Assembly: GCF_029016285.1 (NCBI RefSeq) | Contig: NZ_CP091975.1 | Span: 2,728,001-2,792,000 of the forward strand | Source: Vibrio sp. DW001 | GTDB lineage: Bacteria > Pseudomonadota > Gammaproteobacteria > Enterobacterales > Vibrionaceae | Length of the DNA: 64,000 bases | Direction: 5' to 3' | Shown here: positions 24,040 to 33,355 of the stretch, piece after piece | How positions within the stretch are numbered: position 1 is the first letter of the stretch | Layout: each line of letters starts with the position of its first letter | Notes under the pieces: model-generated | What the model saw: only the letters and a program-made list of their open reading frames with translations | Told to the model about the DNA's origin: nothing | Databases searched by the model: none | Position numbers and translations under genes: made by a program

Positions 24040-25254
24040 TTAATACTGTTTATCAATCATTATTGCAACCTGATCACCCATTTTCATAACTTGGCTCTCA
24101 CCATACCAGTCACCTTCTTTGGTACTGACATTACCATCAGTATCAATTCGCGCTTTGACAAGTAAACTTTCTAATTGAGTAATACTTTGCCCTTCCATCA
24201 TTACATTCGCATCATCAAGTACGATCGTTCGTGGGAAGGTACCAATAGGGTAACGTGCTGCGGCAACGGGTACTGGTGAACCATTTCCATCATGAATCGA
24301 TACAATCAGCAATCCCTGTTCAGGTAACTGAATATCCTGACCCACCGTGATAGTAATCGGAACACTGCTTGTAGTGACGGCTTTACCTAACATTTTTTCC
24401 GCATTTTCAATACTTCTATCAAGCATTGAATAGCGGTTGTCATCAGGGCCAATGAGTTTTTGCATGGTACGCCAGAATCGGATAGATTCTTCGTATTCTC
24501 CTCTTTGATAAGCGTTAAACGCCAACAATGAATAAACACGTAGATCAACATAATCATCCTGTAGTAAACCAATCAGAATCGAGCGAGCAAGTTGTTGCTG
24601 CCTTTCATCTTCTGACATCATTAGTGATTGTGCGTAACCTAATCTCACGTCCGGGTCATCTGCGTCGAGCTTGTGCGCTTTTTTCATCGCCCCTGTCGCC
24701 GTATCCGCATCTCTATCTGCCAAAGCTATCCGGCCCAACAGCAGCCAACCTTGAGCATCATCTGGTTGATAATGTAACCTTGTACGCAAGGCAAGTTTGA
24801 GATCTTTCAGCTCGTCTTCGGTTAGCGATTCTTGCTCAGGTGACATAAGTTTTTGCGTCAAAACGGGCAATTGGTCGTTAATGTTTTGCCAATGCGACAC
24901 TTTATCTAAACTACCAAATATTGAGTAGACCGCATAAGAAATAACAACCAAAACCAAGGCTGACGGAATAAACACGGCCATAGGAGAGATAGAGAATGAC
25001 TTTGCTTTGTTCTCGTCAACTGGAATATCTTCCAGCAACAGTTGCTTCAAATCGACAATCAAGTCCTCTTGATCGGTGACCACACCCGCTTCTGCTTCGA
25101 CTTCAAGTTCTTCTAATCGATCTTTGTAAAAAGCTTTGTTAAGTTCATCTCGACGCGCTTCATCGTCAAATCGTTGTTTTCTAAAAAGCGGTAGTGCGAT
25201 AAAAACAATAGCTGCCAAGATCAAAACGACGGTAGATAACCAAAAAATTGCCAT
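24040..25254 (-). CDS. ccmI: Cytochrome c maturation protein CcmI (TPR)
   Basis: A 404-residue inner-membrane protein that holds apocytochrome c for haem attachment. Two N-terminal membrane helices (about 5-22 and 93-112) flank a cytoplasmic coiled region, followed by a periplasmic TPR domain (about 155-290, e.g. DAQGWLLLGRIALADRDADTATGAM) and a C-terminal beta domain. It corresponds to the C-terminal part of E. coli CcmH; here ccmH and ccmI are separate genes with a one-base overlap. Last gene of ccmABCDEFGHI. Confidence 0.92.
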   Translation of the reverse strand: MAIFWLSTVVLILAAIVFIALPLFRKQRFDDEARRDELNKAFYKDRLEELEVEAEAGVVTDQEDLIVDLKQLLLEDIPVDENKAKSFSISPMAVFIPSALVLVVISYAVYSIFGSLDKVSHWQNINDQLPVLTQKLMSPEQESLTEDELKDLKLALRTRLHYQPDDAQGWLLLGRIALADRDADTATGAMKKAHKLDADDPDVRLGYAQSLMMSEDERQQQLARSILIGLLQDDYVDLRVYSLLAFNAYQRGEYEESIRFWRTMQKLIGPDDNRYSMLDRSIENAEKMLGKAVTTSSVPITITVGQDIQLPEQGLLIVSIHDGNGSPVPVAAARYPIGTFPRTIVLDDANVMMEGQSITQLESLLVKARIDTDGNVSTKEGDWYGESQVMKMGDQVAIMIDKQY

Positions 25255-25727
25255 TATTGTTTATCTCCATTTTCTTCTAATATTGCTTTTAGGCGGGCTT
25301 CTTTTTCTGCATCCCATTCTTTTGATTGAGTCACTTTCTGCGCTTTCTTCTTACTATTAAATACAATGATACTGAATCCAAGTAGAACAACAAATAAAGG
25401 CCCAAGCCACAGAATTGATGTTGCTATAGTGAACGGTGGTTTGTAGGTTACAAAATTACCATAACGCGCAATCATGTAATCGACAATTTCGTCCTTAGAT
25501 TTGCCAGCTTTTGTCATCTCATACACTTTTACTCTAAGATCTTTTGCAAGCTCGGCATTTGAATCACTAATGGTATTATTCTGACATTTAGGGCAGCGTA
25601 ACGTGTGGCTTAGTTCTTTAAACTGCTCTTCTTGCTGCTCATTATCAAACTCGAAAACATCAATCGCTGCATGTGCGGTGAATGACATTAATAAAGCGCT
25701 AAATAAAATCACAAATAATTTTTTCAT
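25254..25727 (-). CDS. ccmH: Cytochrome c maturation thiol protein CcmH
   Basis: A 157-residue periplasm-facing membrane protein that reduces the CXXCH cysteines of apocytochrome c. It has a signal sequence, the redox motif LRCPKCQNN with the family LRCxxCQ pattern, and a C-terminal membrane helix (about 103-123), then a basic cytoplasmic tail. Length and layout match stand-alone CcmH (the N-terminal half of the E. coli protein). Overlaps ccmG and ccmI by one base each. Confidence 0.94.
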   Translation of the reverse strand: MKKLFVILFSALLMSFTAHAAIDVFEFDNEQQEEQFKELSHTLRCPKCQNNTISDSNAELAKDLRVKVYEMTKAGKSKDEIVDYMIARYGNFVTYKPPFTIATSILWLGPLFVVLLGFSIIVFNSKKKAQKVTQSKEWDAEKEARLKAILEENGDKQ

Positions 25728-26278
25728 TATTTAGCTTCCTCAATCATCTGCAAGTACATAGGCTCTAGTACTTCTGCCCAGTTCCCTAAAGTAACATTAC
25801 CTACATGACGATAACGAATAATGCCTTTTGCGTCGATTAGGTAGGTTTCTGGTGCGCCGTAAACGCCAAGATCCAGCCCTAGCATTCCGTCACCATCAAA
25901 CAGGCTGATAAGATAAGGGTTACCTAAATCATTTAGCCAACCCGTTGCTTTAGCACGGTCATCTTTATAGTTTAAACCAATGATTTTTACACCCTTGGCC
26001 GCGAGCTCATTTAACGTTTGATGCTCGGCGTAACAGGTAGGACACCATGTGGCCCAAACATTTAGCAGTAAAGGTTCACCTCTAAAGATCGCTTGATCGT
26101 GCAACTTACCGGGCTCGGCCAAGTCTTCCAAACGAAACTCAGGTACGGGTTTACCAACTAGTACCGATTCTAGCTTTGTCGGGTCTTCACCTTCTGCATT
26201 ACGAGACAGTTGCACCACGAAAACAGCCACAAGTACAAGAAACATAGCGAATGGTATAAACAGAATTTTCTTATTCAT
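25727..26278 (-). CDS. ccmG: Thiol:disulfide interchange protein CcmG/DsbE
   Basis: A 183-residue membrane-anchored thioredoxin-fold protein that supplies reductant for cytochrome c maturation. It has one N-terminal helix (5-24) and the active site WATWCPTCYAEH, with the CXXC disulfide, plus the family GLNYKDDRAKA and GVYGAPETYLID (cis-Pro) segments. Positioned between ccmF and ccmH with 3-bp and 1-bp spacing. Confidence 0.95.
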   Translation of the reverse strand: MNKKILFIPFAMFLVLVAVFVVQLSRNAEGEDPTKLESVLVGKPVPEFRLEDLAEPGKLHDQAIFRGEPLLLNVWATWCPTCYAEHQTLNELAAKGVKIIGLNYKDDRAKATGWLNDLGNPYLISLFDGDGMLGLDLGVYGAPETYLIDAKGIIRYRHVGNVTLGNWAEVLEPMYLQMIEEAK

Positions 26279-26281
26279 ATT

Positions 26282-28240
26282 TTAGGCCTTCACTTCCTTA
26301 GACTTACTTCTGAAACGATAGCGTTTATCACTCATTGCAAGAAGTCCACCTAACGCCATAAAGATGCTCCCCGCCCAGATCCAACGTATAAACGGTTTGT
26401 AATACAATCTAACCGCCCACGAACCATCGTCACCTAGTTGCTCGCCCATTGCGATATAGAGGTCGCGCGTAACACCAACATCCAACGCGGCTTCCGTCAT
26501 CATCGATCCAGACGTAGTATAGAAACGTTTTTCCGCATGCAGCGTGTTAACGTACTTACCATCTTCTGTAATCTCAAAATCGGCTACATAGCCATCATAG
26601 TTAGGACCGTTTTTGTCTCTTAGGCCTTTGAAGTAAAAGTTATAGCCTTCAATTTCAAAGTTTTCACCTGGTGCTAAACGCACATCACGCTCAACACTAT
26701 AGTTCTGTGTCATCGCGATACCAATAACCGTAACGGCAAGACCTATATGTCCAAGGACCATAGACCAATGGGTTCTTTGAAGCTTACGGATACCTACCCA
26801 AAAGCGGTGTCTATGGGTTGCACGTTGATGAATTTCATAACAGTGCATCGTGATTATCCAAAGTGCCATTACCCAGCCTAAGTAGGCCATACCAGTAAAC
26901 TTGTCGCCAAGAATTGATACAAACAGACCAGCAAATACGAATGAAATAACGCCGCCGAACAACATCGGTTTTATCAGCGAAGAGATATCATCTCGTTTCC
27001 AGCGAATCAATGGACCAACACCAATTAGGAAAGAAAATGGAATCATCAACCAAGTAAATAACATATTGAAGAAAGGTGCGCCTATGGAAACCGAACCTAA
27101 GCCAATCTGCTTATGAACAAGTGGTAGCAATGTACCCACTAATACGACAACCAGAGCCGCGATTAACAAAATATTATTGGCAAGTAACCCATTCTCACGC
27201 GAAAACAGCGCAACATTGCTGCGAACACGGATGGCAGAACCTTTCAGTGCAAATAACAACAATGAACCACCGATAACGACGATCAGGAATCCAAGAATAA
27301 ACATACCGCGAGCAGGATCTGAAGCGAATGCGTGCACCGAAACCAAGATACCAGAACGAACGAGGAAGGTTCCGAGCAGACTGAGTGAGAAAGCAGAGAT
27401 AGCTAATAGAACGGTCCATGCTTTAAACGTACCACGCTTCTCTGTTACCGCCAGTGAGTGCATTAATGCTGTACCTGCTAACCAAGGCATAAACGATGCG
27501 TTTTCTACCGGATCCCAGAACCACCAACCACCCCAACCAAGTTCGTAATAGGCCCACCAAGAACCCAGTGCAATACCTAAAGTCAAAAATACCCATGCAG
27601 CCGTTGTCCAAGGACGAGACCATCTTGCCCAAGCCGTATCTAAACGACCCGTCATTAGCGATGCTATCGCAAAGGAAAACGCAACAGAGAAGCCAACATA
27701 ACCCATATACAACATAGGTGGGTGGATAATCAGGCCGGGATCTTGCAGCAGCGGGTTAAGGTCACGGCCATCGATAGGAAAGAAAGGTAACGTTCTTAAA
27801 AAAGGATTCGAGGTGACGATAATAAACAGAAGAAATCCAATTGTAATAATCCCCATCACCGCAAGCACACGACTGATCGACTCTGGAGGCATACCTCGAC
27901 TAAACGAAGCAACGGCAACTGTCCAACCCGCTTGAATCAACACCCAGAGCAGTAGTGAACCTTCGTGAGCTCCCCATACCGCAGTAAGACGATAATACCA
28001 AGGAAGCGCGGAGTTAGAGTTACTCGCTACATAGCTGATAGTAAAATCGTTGGTATAAAATGCCCAAAGAAGAATACAAAATGAAAGTAATAAGAATGAA
28101 AACATGCCCCACGAGAGTGGTCGAGCGGTTGCCATTAACATGTGAGACTGCTTAGCAGCACCAACCAGAGGCAGAATACTTAAAAGTACCGCAAACCCGA
28201 GAGAGACAATAAGCGCAAAATGACCAATTTCAGCTACCAT
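26282..28240 (-). CDS. ccmF: Haem lyase subunit CcmF
   Basis: A 652-residue polytopic membrane protein that joins haem to apocytochrome c together with CcmH and CcmI. The tryptophan-rich WWD motif is visible as GWGGWWFWDPVENASFMPWL, with conserved histidines in the surrounding helices (e.g. IIHPPMLYMGYVG) and a periplasmic domain near the C-terminus before the last helix. Length is normal. It directly abuts ccmE upstream. Confidence 0.95.
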   Translation of the reverse strand: MVAEIGHFALIVSLGFAVLLSILPLVGAAKQSHMLMATARPLSWGMFSFLLLSFCILLWAFYTNDFTISYVASNSNSALPWYYRLTAVWGAHEGSLLLWVLIQAGWTVAVASFSRGMPPESISRVLAVMGIITIGFLLFIIVTSNPFLRTLPFFPIDGRDLNPLLQDPGLIIHPPMLYMGYVGFSVAFSFAIASLMTGRLDTAWARWSRPWTTAAWVFLTLGIALGSWWAYYELGWGGWWFWDPVENASFMPWLAGTALMHSLAVTEKRGTFKAWTVLLAISAFSLSLLGTFLVRSGILVSVHAFASDPARGMFILGFLIVVIGGSLLLFALKGSAIRVRSNVALFSRENGLLANNILLIAALVVVLVGTLLPLVHKQIGLGSVSIGAPFFNMLFTWLMIPFSFLIGVGPLIRWKRDDISSLIKPMLFGGVISFVFAGLFVSILGDKFTGMAYLGWVMALWIITMHCYEIHQRATHRHRFWVGIRKLQRTHWSMVLGHIGLAVTVIGIAMTQNYSVERDVRLAPGENFEIEGYNFYFKGLRDKNGPNYDGYVADFEITEDGKYVNTLHAEKRFYTTSGSMMTEAALDVGVTRDLYIAMGEQLGDDGSWAVRLYYKPFIRWIWAGSIFMALGGLLAMSDKRYRFRSKSKEVKA

Positions 28241-28726
28241 TTACTTGTCGCCCCCTTTTAACTGCTCTTCCGTGTAGCCCATTGGCTCATGCACTTTTTC
28301 CATCGCTTCAGCTATTTCTGGTGGCATATAATCTTCATCATGCTTTGCTAGCACTTCAAAAGCTTCAATAGATGTCGCTGTTTTTAAGACACCTTGCGCG
28401 ACGATACCTTGTCCTTCACGAAAAAGATCTGGCAGTATTCCTTCAAATTCAATGGTCACCTGAGGACCAACATCGGCGAGCTTAAACGACACTTTTAAAG
28501 ATTCAGGATCTCGGCTAACCGACCCTTTTACAACCATGCCACCTATACGCAGTCGTTGACCCACTTCTGGTTTAGAACCATCTGGTTTGCCATACACCAA
28601 TTCTGTTGGTGTATAAAAAAGATCCATGTTTTGATTTAATGCGTACAGCACAAGTCCAATCGTGGCACTAAGACCTAAAAACAGTGCCAGCAACAGACCC
28701 ATTCTTTTTTTGCGTCTTGGGGTCAT
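28241..28726 (-). CDS. ccmE: Haem chaperone CcmE
   Basis: A 161-residue membrane-anchored periplasmic protein that carries haem from the CcmABCD complex to CcmF. It has an N-terminal membrane helix (about 9-28), an OB-fold beta domain ([15 protein letters not shown]) and the covalent haem-binding motif [12 protein letters not shown], in which the histidine bonds haem. Overlaps ccmD by four bases (ATGA). Confidence 0.95.
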   Translation of the reverse strand: MTPRRKKRMGLLLALFLGLSATIGLVLYALNQNMDLFYTPTELVYGKPDGSKPEVGQRLRIGGMVVKGSVSRDPESLKVSFKLADVGPQVTIEFEGILPDLFREGQGIVAQGVLKTATSIEAFEVLAKHDEDYMPPEIAEAMEKVHEPMGYTEEQLKGGDK

Positions 28727-28929
28727 AATGTATTCTCCAAATTCTTCGCCGCTTCTATTCGGGCTTGGCGTTCCTGTTTACTTTTAACTTCACGAATGAT
28801 TTTTTTGCCCGTCATTAAACTACTCACTGTAAGGATGAAAAGTGATAGAAACGTAACCCCAAATGCACCCCATACATAGGCCCCGTAGCCACCCATGGCT
28901 ATTAGGTCACTAAAGCTTTCAAAATACAT
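28723..28929 (-). CDS. ccmD: Haem exporter subunit CcmD
   Basis: A 68-residue single-span protein that helps release haem-loaded CcmE from CcmABC. It has the family pattern [13 protein letters not shown] before one membrane helix and then a charged cytoplasmic tail ([16 protein letters not shown]). The frame opens at 28965, but ATG 28929 has GGGAGA eight bases upstream and leaves a normal-length protein. It follows ccmC by five bases. Confidence 0.92.
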   Translation of the reverse strand: MYFESFSDLIAMGGYGAYVWGAFGVTFLSLFILTVSSLMTGKKIIREVKSKQERQARIEAAKNLENTL

Positions 28930-28934
28930 ATCTG

Positions 28935-29672
28935 TTATCTCCCTGAAATGAGCGTTTGCACCCAAGGACGATGACTCTCCTTAGACAAAATCTCATTTTT
29001 AAATCGTACTAAAGTCAACGTAACAAAAAAGAACAAGAAACCAAATATGTTCAAAAGCAGTGCCCATAACATGTCGCCCGAAATAGACGGTTTAGCGAAT
29101 TTAGTAATGCTGGCTCCTTGGTGTAGTGTATTCCACCACTCTACAGAGAAATGAATAATAGGAAGGTTAATAACACCGACAATTGCCAAAATACCTGCTG
29201 CCTTAGCCGCAGTTTTTTGGTCGTCAAAAGCATGATAAAGTGCTATCACACCTAAGTACAAAAAGAGTAGTACCAATTCAGATGTTAGCCTTGCATCCCA
29301 TACCCACCAAGCACCCCACATAGGTTTGCCCCAAACCGCACCAGTAAACAATGCAATGAATGTAAATACAGCGCCTATTGGTGCCATTGCTGCCGCCGCC
29401 ATATTCGATAATCTATGCTGCCATACGATACCAACAAACGCAGCGATTGCCATCGACATATAGGCACCCATAGACCAGATAGCGGAAGGAACATGGATAT
29501 AGATAATTCGAAAACTATCCCCTTGTTGATAATCAGAAGGCGCAAAAGCTAACCCCCACACCGTACCCGCGCCTAAAAACAGTACTGTTAATACCGCGAA
29601 GTATGGTAACAATTTATTACATAAATTATAGGTCACTTCGGGCTTAGAATAGGGATGAAGCCATTTCCACAT
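28935..29672 (-). CDS. ccmC: Haem exporter subunit CcmC
   Basis: A 245-residue, six-helix haem-handling membrane protein needed to load haem onto CcmE. The WWD motif is in MWGAWWVWDARLTSELVL, with conserved His in IHVPSAIWSMG and IHFSVEWWNTLHQG. It is followed closely by ccmD; upstream, a 131-bp gap separates it from ccmB. Confidence 0.95.
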   Translation of the reverse strand: MWKWLHPYSKPEVTYNLCNKLLPYFAVLTVLFLGAGTVWGLAFAPSDYQQGDSFRIIYIHVPSAIWSMGAYMSMAIAAFVGIVWQHRLSNMAAAAMAPIGAVFTFIALFTGAVWGKPMWGAWWVWDARLTSELVLLFLYLGVIALYHAFDDQKTAAKAAGILAIVGVINLPIIHFSVEWWNTLHQGASITKFAKPSISGDMLWALLLNIFGFLFFFVTLTLVRFKNEILSKESHRPWVQTLISGR

Positions 29673-29803
29673 GGTGATATCTCGCTCTTGATTCGTGTTT
29701 TTATAATATGTTTTTATACTGGGCTAAACTAAAGACAGCGCAAGGGGTGATCGTATTCTCTGCCACCTGCAAAACAATACCCATAAAGAGGTAGTTTATC
29801 GTG

Positions 29804-30472
29804 CTAATTCACACTAACTCTAAGTGCAGCACTTATCGCAAATGGGGTTAAGGTCATTGAGCCCGCAAGCATCGCTGCCATTATAGCCAGTTGACCGTTA
29901 TATGGCATACCTAAACTTGCTGCATCGATCGCTGACGTCGCAAATATCAATATAGGAATATAGAGCGGTAAAACAAGAAGGCTCAGTAATACTCCGCCTT
30001 TTTGTAATCCAACGGTTAATGCCACTCCGATAGCGCCAATGAAACTTAATGTCGGTGTCCCTATTAACAATGTCAGAACAACGGTTTGCCACGTGTAAAA
30101 GTCTAATGACAACAATACCGCCAAGAGAGGACTTATCAATATCAATGGCAACCCCGTTAACAACCAGTGAGCAATCACTTTTGAGATTACCACGAGTTGT
30201 AAAGGAATTGGCATAAGCATCATCTGTTCTAAAGAGCCGTCTTGGAAGTCGTCTCGAAACAATCTTTCCAAGGAAAGTAAAGCAGAAAGTAATGCGGCTA
30301 CCCAGATAATACCTGCGGCTATTCTCGCCAATAAATTTGGTTCGGGGCCAATACTTAAAGGGAAAAGAGTAATGACAATAATAAAAAACCACAATGGGTT
30401 AAAAATATCGGCTTGGCGACGGAAGGCAATAAGTAACTCACGGCGGATAATCATTAACATAGGTTGGATCAT
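29804..30472 (-). CDS. ccmB: Haem exporter membrane subunit CcmB
   Basis: A 222-residue membrane subunit of the CcmAB ABC transporter, with about six helices. Conserved stretches such as FNPLWFFIIVITLFPLSIGP and LERLFRDDFQDGSLEQMML are plainly CcmB. The frame is open to 30514, within ccmA, but ATG 30472 overlaps the ccmA stop region (TAATATG) and gives the normal length; a second Met five residues in is also possible. Confidence 0.94.
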   Translation of the reverse strand: MIQPMLMIIRRELLIAFRRQADIFNPLWFFIIVITLFPLSIGPEPNLLARIAAGIIWVAALLSALLSLERLFRDDFQDGSLEQMMLMPIPLQLVVISKVIAHWLLTGLPLILISPLLAVLLSLDFYTWQTVVLTLLIGTPTLSFIGAIGVALTVGLQKGGVLLSLLVLPLYIPILIFATSAIDAASLGMPYNGQLAIMAAMLAGSMTLTPFAISAALRVSVN

Positions 30473-30473
30473 A

Positions 30474-31091
30474 TTAATCACCCAACTTAATTTTGCGAAG
30501 TTTCGGTGAATCAATAAACATGTCTTGGTGAGTCGTAAGCACCACTATTCCCCCTTCTTCGGCGTGCTTGAGAAACAAGTTTTCCAATACTTTCACACCC
30601 TGTTTATCAATGGCTGTAAGTGGTTCATCTAGCACCCACAAAACCTGTGTACTTAACCATAACCTTGCTAGTGCCACTCTGCGTTGTTGACCTGCGGACA
30701 GTTGTGCGACAGGCACATCTTCTCTCCCTGCGAGACCAACTTGAGCAAGTACAGACCAAATTTTGTCTCTATCAATTTCCGACTGATGGATCGATTGATA
30801 AAAGGAGAGATTTTCAAACCCGGTGAGTTCTCTTTTTACACCCGTCTGATGACCTAAAAAAAGTAAGTCCTGATGGAAAAAATCACGATTGCTTACTGTG
30901 ATGCTGTCGTTCCAACGAATTTCACCACCTTCACAGTCGCCGAGCCCTGCAATAATTCTCAGTAATGTCGTTTTTCCTGTGCCATTTCGGCCTTCAATTT
31001 GAACGATTTCGCCTTTGCCGATCTTGAACGACAGCCCTTCAAAAAGAACTCTTTCGTCACGAATAGCGGTAAGATTTGAGACTTCTAACAT
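30474..31091 (-). CDS. ccmA: Haem exporter ATP-binding subunit CcmA
   Basis: A 205-residue ABC ATPase that drives release of haem-loaded CcmE. Walker A is [11 protein letters not shown] (34-44), the signature motif is [16 protein letters not shown], and Walker B is [12 protein letters not shown] followed by the H-loop LTTHQD. First gene of the ccm operon; its promoter must lie in 31092-31265. Confidence 0.95.
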   Translation of the reverse strand: MLEVSNLTAIRDERVLFEGLSFKIGKGEIVQIEGRNGTGKTTLLRIIAGLGDCEGGEIRWNDSITVSNRDFFHQDLLFLGHQTGVKRELTGFENLSFYQSIHQSEIDRDKIWSVLAQVGLAGREDVPVAQLSAGQQRRVALARLWLSTQVLWVLDEPLTAIDKQGVKVLENLFLKHAEEGGIVVLTTHQDMFIDSPKLRKIKLGD

Positions 31092-31265
31092 GATTACTAC
31101 TATTTATAAATTTAACGGCCATATTAGCATAGGCTTTATCACCCTACGTAGGGCATAAATAACAAGAAACTGATTTTTTTGAATTTGGCGACTCAGTACC
31201 GTCACATAATGACAAAATTCTTTATACAACCCGCTATTTTTTCGATCTATTAATCAATAAGACAC

Positions 31266-31298
31266 AAAAAAAGAGAAGCAGAAACGCTTCTCTTTTTT
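31266..31298. terminator. Terminator at the end of the chemotaxis gene block
   Basis: A-run plus GAGAAGC pairs with GCTTCTC plus T-run (about 13 bp counting A-T pairs, 6-base loop). It lies 44 bp after the DUF2802 gene on the minus strand and isolates it from the ccm operon. Confidence 0.9.
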
Positions 31299-31341
31299 AC
31301 TTTACAAAACACAAAATTCGTTCCATCTATCTATGGCTTTG

Positions 31342-31803
31342 CTATTTCTTATTGCTCGGCCTCATAGGAGGAACTTTTTCCTTTCCAGAAATCTTGTTTT
31401 GTAATGCCATCATCAACTCAGCTTCTGCTTTGGGTAACTCGCACTCTTCAATCAATTCATCTACACCCGCACCGAGCTGTACCATTTTACTTGCTCTAGA
31501 ATATAAGCGGCTATCAGAATCAACATGCTCTAATTCTGTAATTCTTTCCGACAAATGTTGAATTAGCTCTTGTTGTTCCGATACTTTTTGACCCAGACCT
31601 ATGACAACAGAGCGAACCTCAAGCAATTGATTATTCGCTTTTGTGATCTCTTTTTCTAGATTTCTAGCTGCCTGTCTATGGTGCTCAAGGCTTCCTCGCG
31701 TCTGCTTGCCATTACGCAACAAAATAACGCCAAGAACGAGAGCCAAAAACAGACTCCCGCCTATCAGTACATAAAGCGTCATTGAATCTAACTGTTCAAT
31801 CAT
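31342..31803 (-). CDS. DUF2802 family membrane protein of the chemotaxis operon
   Basis: A 153-residue protein with one N-terminal membrane helix (about 9-28), a long coiled-coil (about 40-95, e.g. EKEITKANNQLLEVRSVVIG) and a small C-terminal helical part (GAGVDELIEECELPKAEAELMM) that looks like a helix-turn-helix-like DUF2802 domain. The start ATG 31803 overlaps the cheW stop (TAATG), so it is co-translated with cheW. Proteins of this family end the polar-flagellar chemotaxis operon in vibrios; the molecular role is not established to my knowledge. Confidence 0.85.
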   Translation of the reverse strand: MIEQLDSMTLYVLIGGSLFLALVLGVILLRNGKQTRGSLEHHRQAARNLEKEITKANNQLLEVRSVVIGLGQKVSEQQELIQHLSERITELEHVDSDSRLYSRASKMVQLGAGVDELIEECELPKAEAELMMALQNKISGKEKVPPMRPSNKK

Positions 31804-32297
31804 TACAGATGTGCCATCTCGTTCCATTCATCATCTGAAAGAAGCTTGTTAAGGTCGACTAAGATTAATAGCTTACCTTCTCGATTACTCACACCTTGGA
31901 TAAACTTAGCACTTTCGTCAGTACCAACACTTGGTGTTGTATCGATCTCAGATGAGCGCAAGTAAACCACTTCAGCAACACTGTCGACCAAGATACCGAT
32001 AACTTGACGTTCAGATTCGATCACGATAATACGAGTATTATCAGAGATCTCGCCCTGCATTAAACCAAATCTTGAACGCGTATCGATAACCGTAACGACG
32101 TTACCACGCAGATTAATGATACCCAATACATAGTCAGGCGCACCCGGTACTGGAGCAATTTCAGAATAGCGAAGTACTTCTCTAACCTGCATTACATTAA
32201 TGCCATAAGTTTCTTCTTCGAGCTGGAAAGTTACCCATTGAAGCACTTCGTCATTTGCTTGATCTTTTTTTAAATCTACTTCATTCACTTGAGACAT
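31803..32297 (-). CDS. cheW: Chemotaxis coupling protein CheW
   Basis: A 164-residue adaptor linking chemoreceptors to CheA. One CheW domain spans about 20-155, with the conserved VREVLRYSEIAPVPGAPDYV and GIINLRGNVVTVIDTRSRFG motifs. It sits between parP and the DUF2802 gene, 38 bp after parP, within the array-assembly end of the chemotaxis operon. Confidence 0.95.
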   Translation of the reverse strand: MSQVNEVDLKKDQANDEVLQWVTFQLEEETYGINVMQVREVLRYSEIAPVPGAPDYVLGIINLRGNVVTVIDTRSRFGLMQGEISDNTRIIVIESERQVIGILVDSVAEVVYLRSSEIDTTPSVGTDESAKFIQGVSNREGKLLILVDLNKLLSDDEWNEMAHL

Positions 32298-32335
32298 GTC
32301 TTATCCTCTTTGTGTCGCTATCGACAAACCTTTTA

Positions 32336-33355
32336 TCAAATATTTAAAGACTTTACGTCTAGTCCAGCAGTTATCATTGTTATCATGGCCTCGACGTGAA
32401 TCAAAGCACACATTTTTTCTTTCACCATACCTGCAAGCCAAGGCCTTTTGCCCGCTTGCTCTCGCCAACGTACACTCCGTACATTAAGCGATTCGGTTCC
32501 CTTCAGCTCGCTTGCTGCTAAGCCCCAACTACTGTCACCTAGCATTACGATATACTGATAAGCCTCTTTATGAGACTCATCTTTTAACTTGTCAGCCATT
32601 ACCCATTTTGCTGTATCGACGACGTCATATTGATTGTCTTTATTGGTTTGAAGACCCAGATACCAATTCGGTCGACCTATCAGGTGGCTCATCTCAGTCG
32701 TTTTGTGAATACCGCCCAACTCATCTAACGGAACCGCAAAAAGCACGCCATTCACATCAAAATAGAGTACCTGAAAATCAACACTTCTTTCCGTACTTTT
32801 CCAATCATCAAACACTGAGGGGGAATAAGTTGTTTCGATTTCCGATTCCACTTCAACAGCTTGGTCTATTTCCTGCTCTATATAAACTTCGGGTTCTTCA
32901 ACGACGGCCTCAAAAGCAGGATTCACCTGAGTTTCTACTGCCCATTCCTGAACCTCTTCAACCTCTTGCATTGGAGCAACAAGCACGTCATCTTCTACTT
33001 GATTGATACTGATCGTATTCTGTTCAATTAAGCTGACAATCTCTGGTTCGGCGGCAAGATCCGTCCTCTCCATCTTATCAAGAAGCTTTTGTACGTCTTC
33101 TAAATCTGGAACCTCAAACTCATTGTATCCCAATGTCGTATAGGATGACTCATAATCTGTTTGCGGTTGAAGCGCGAGTAACGGTTCTTGACTCTGCTCA
33201 TTTAATTCGGAAATGGGGGCTGAGTCAACCGCTACTAAAGGTGTTGATTCAATACTGGGGGTATCTGAAAATTCCCACTCTTCATCAAGAAGTGCCGTGA
33301 AATATTCATCTAGTGCCTCAGCACCCGTCAGTTTATGTGCTTGTTTACTGCTCAT
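32336..33355 (-). CDS. parP: Polar chemotaxis array protein ParP (CheW-like)
   Basis: A 339-residue protein with a long acidic, low-complexity N-terminus (about 1-190; many Glu, Val and Gln) and a C-terminal CheW-like domain (about 195-330, VDFQVLYFDVNGVLFAVPLDEL). In vibrios ParP couples the pole-localised ATPase ParC to CheA and stabilises arrays. The start overlaps parC by 11 bases, and cheW follows. The identity rests on this order plus the CheW-like C-terminus. Confidence 0.9.
   Translation of the reverse strand: MSSKQAHKLTGAEALDEYFTALLDEEWEFSDTPSIESTPLVAVDSAPISELNEQSQEPLLALQPQTDYESSYTTLGYNEFEVPDLEDVQKLLDKMERTDLAAEPEIVSLIEQNTISINQVEDDVLVAPMQEVEEVQEWAVETQVNPAFEAVVEEPEVYIEQEIDQAVEVESEIETTYSPSVFDDWKSTERSVDFQVLYFDVNGVLFAVPLDELGGIHKTTEMSHLIGRPNWYLGLQTNKDNQYDVVDTAKWVMADKLKDESHKEAYQYIVMLGDSSWGLAASELKGTESLNVRSVRWREQAGKRPWLAGMVKEKMCALIHVEAMITMITAGLDVKSLNI

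Noticed and set aside
29673..29803. Possible missing gene between ccmB and ccmC
   Set aside because: The 131-bp gap has no ORF or clear structure; ccm gene content is already complete.
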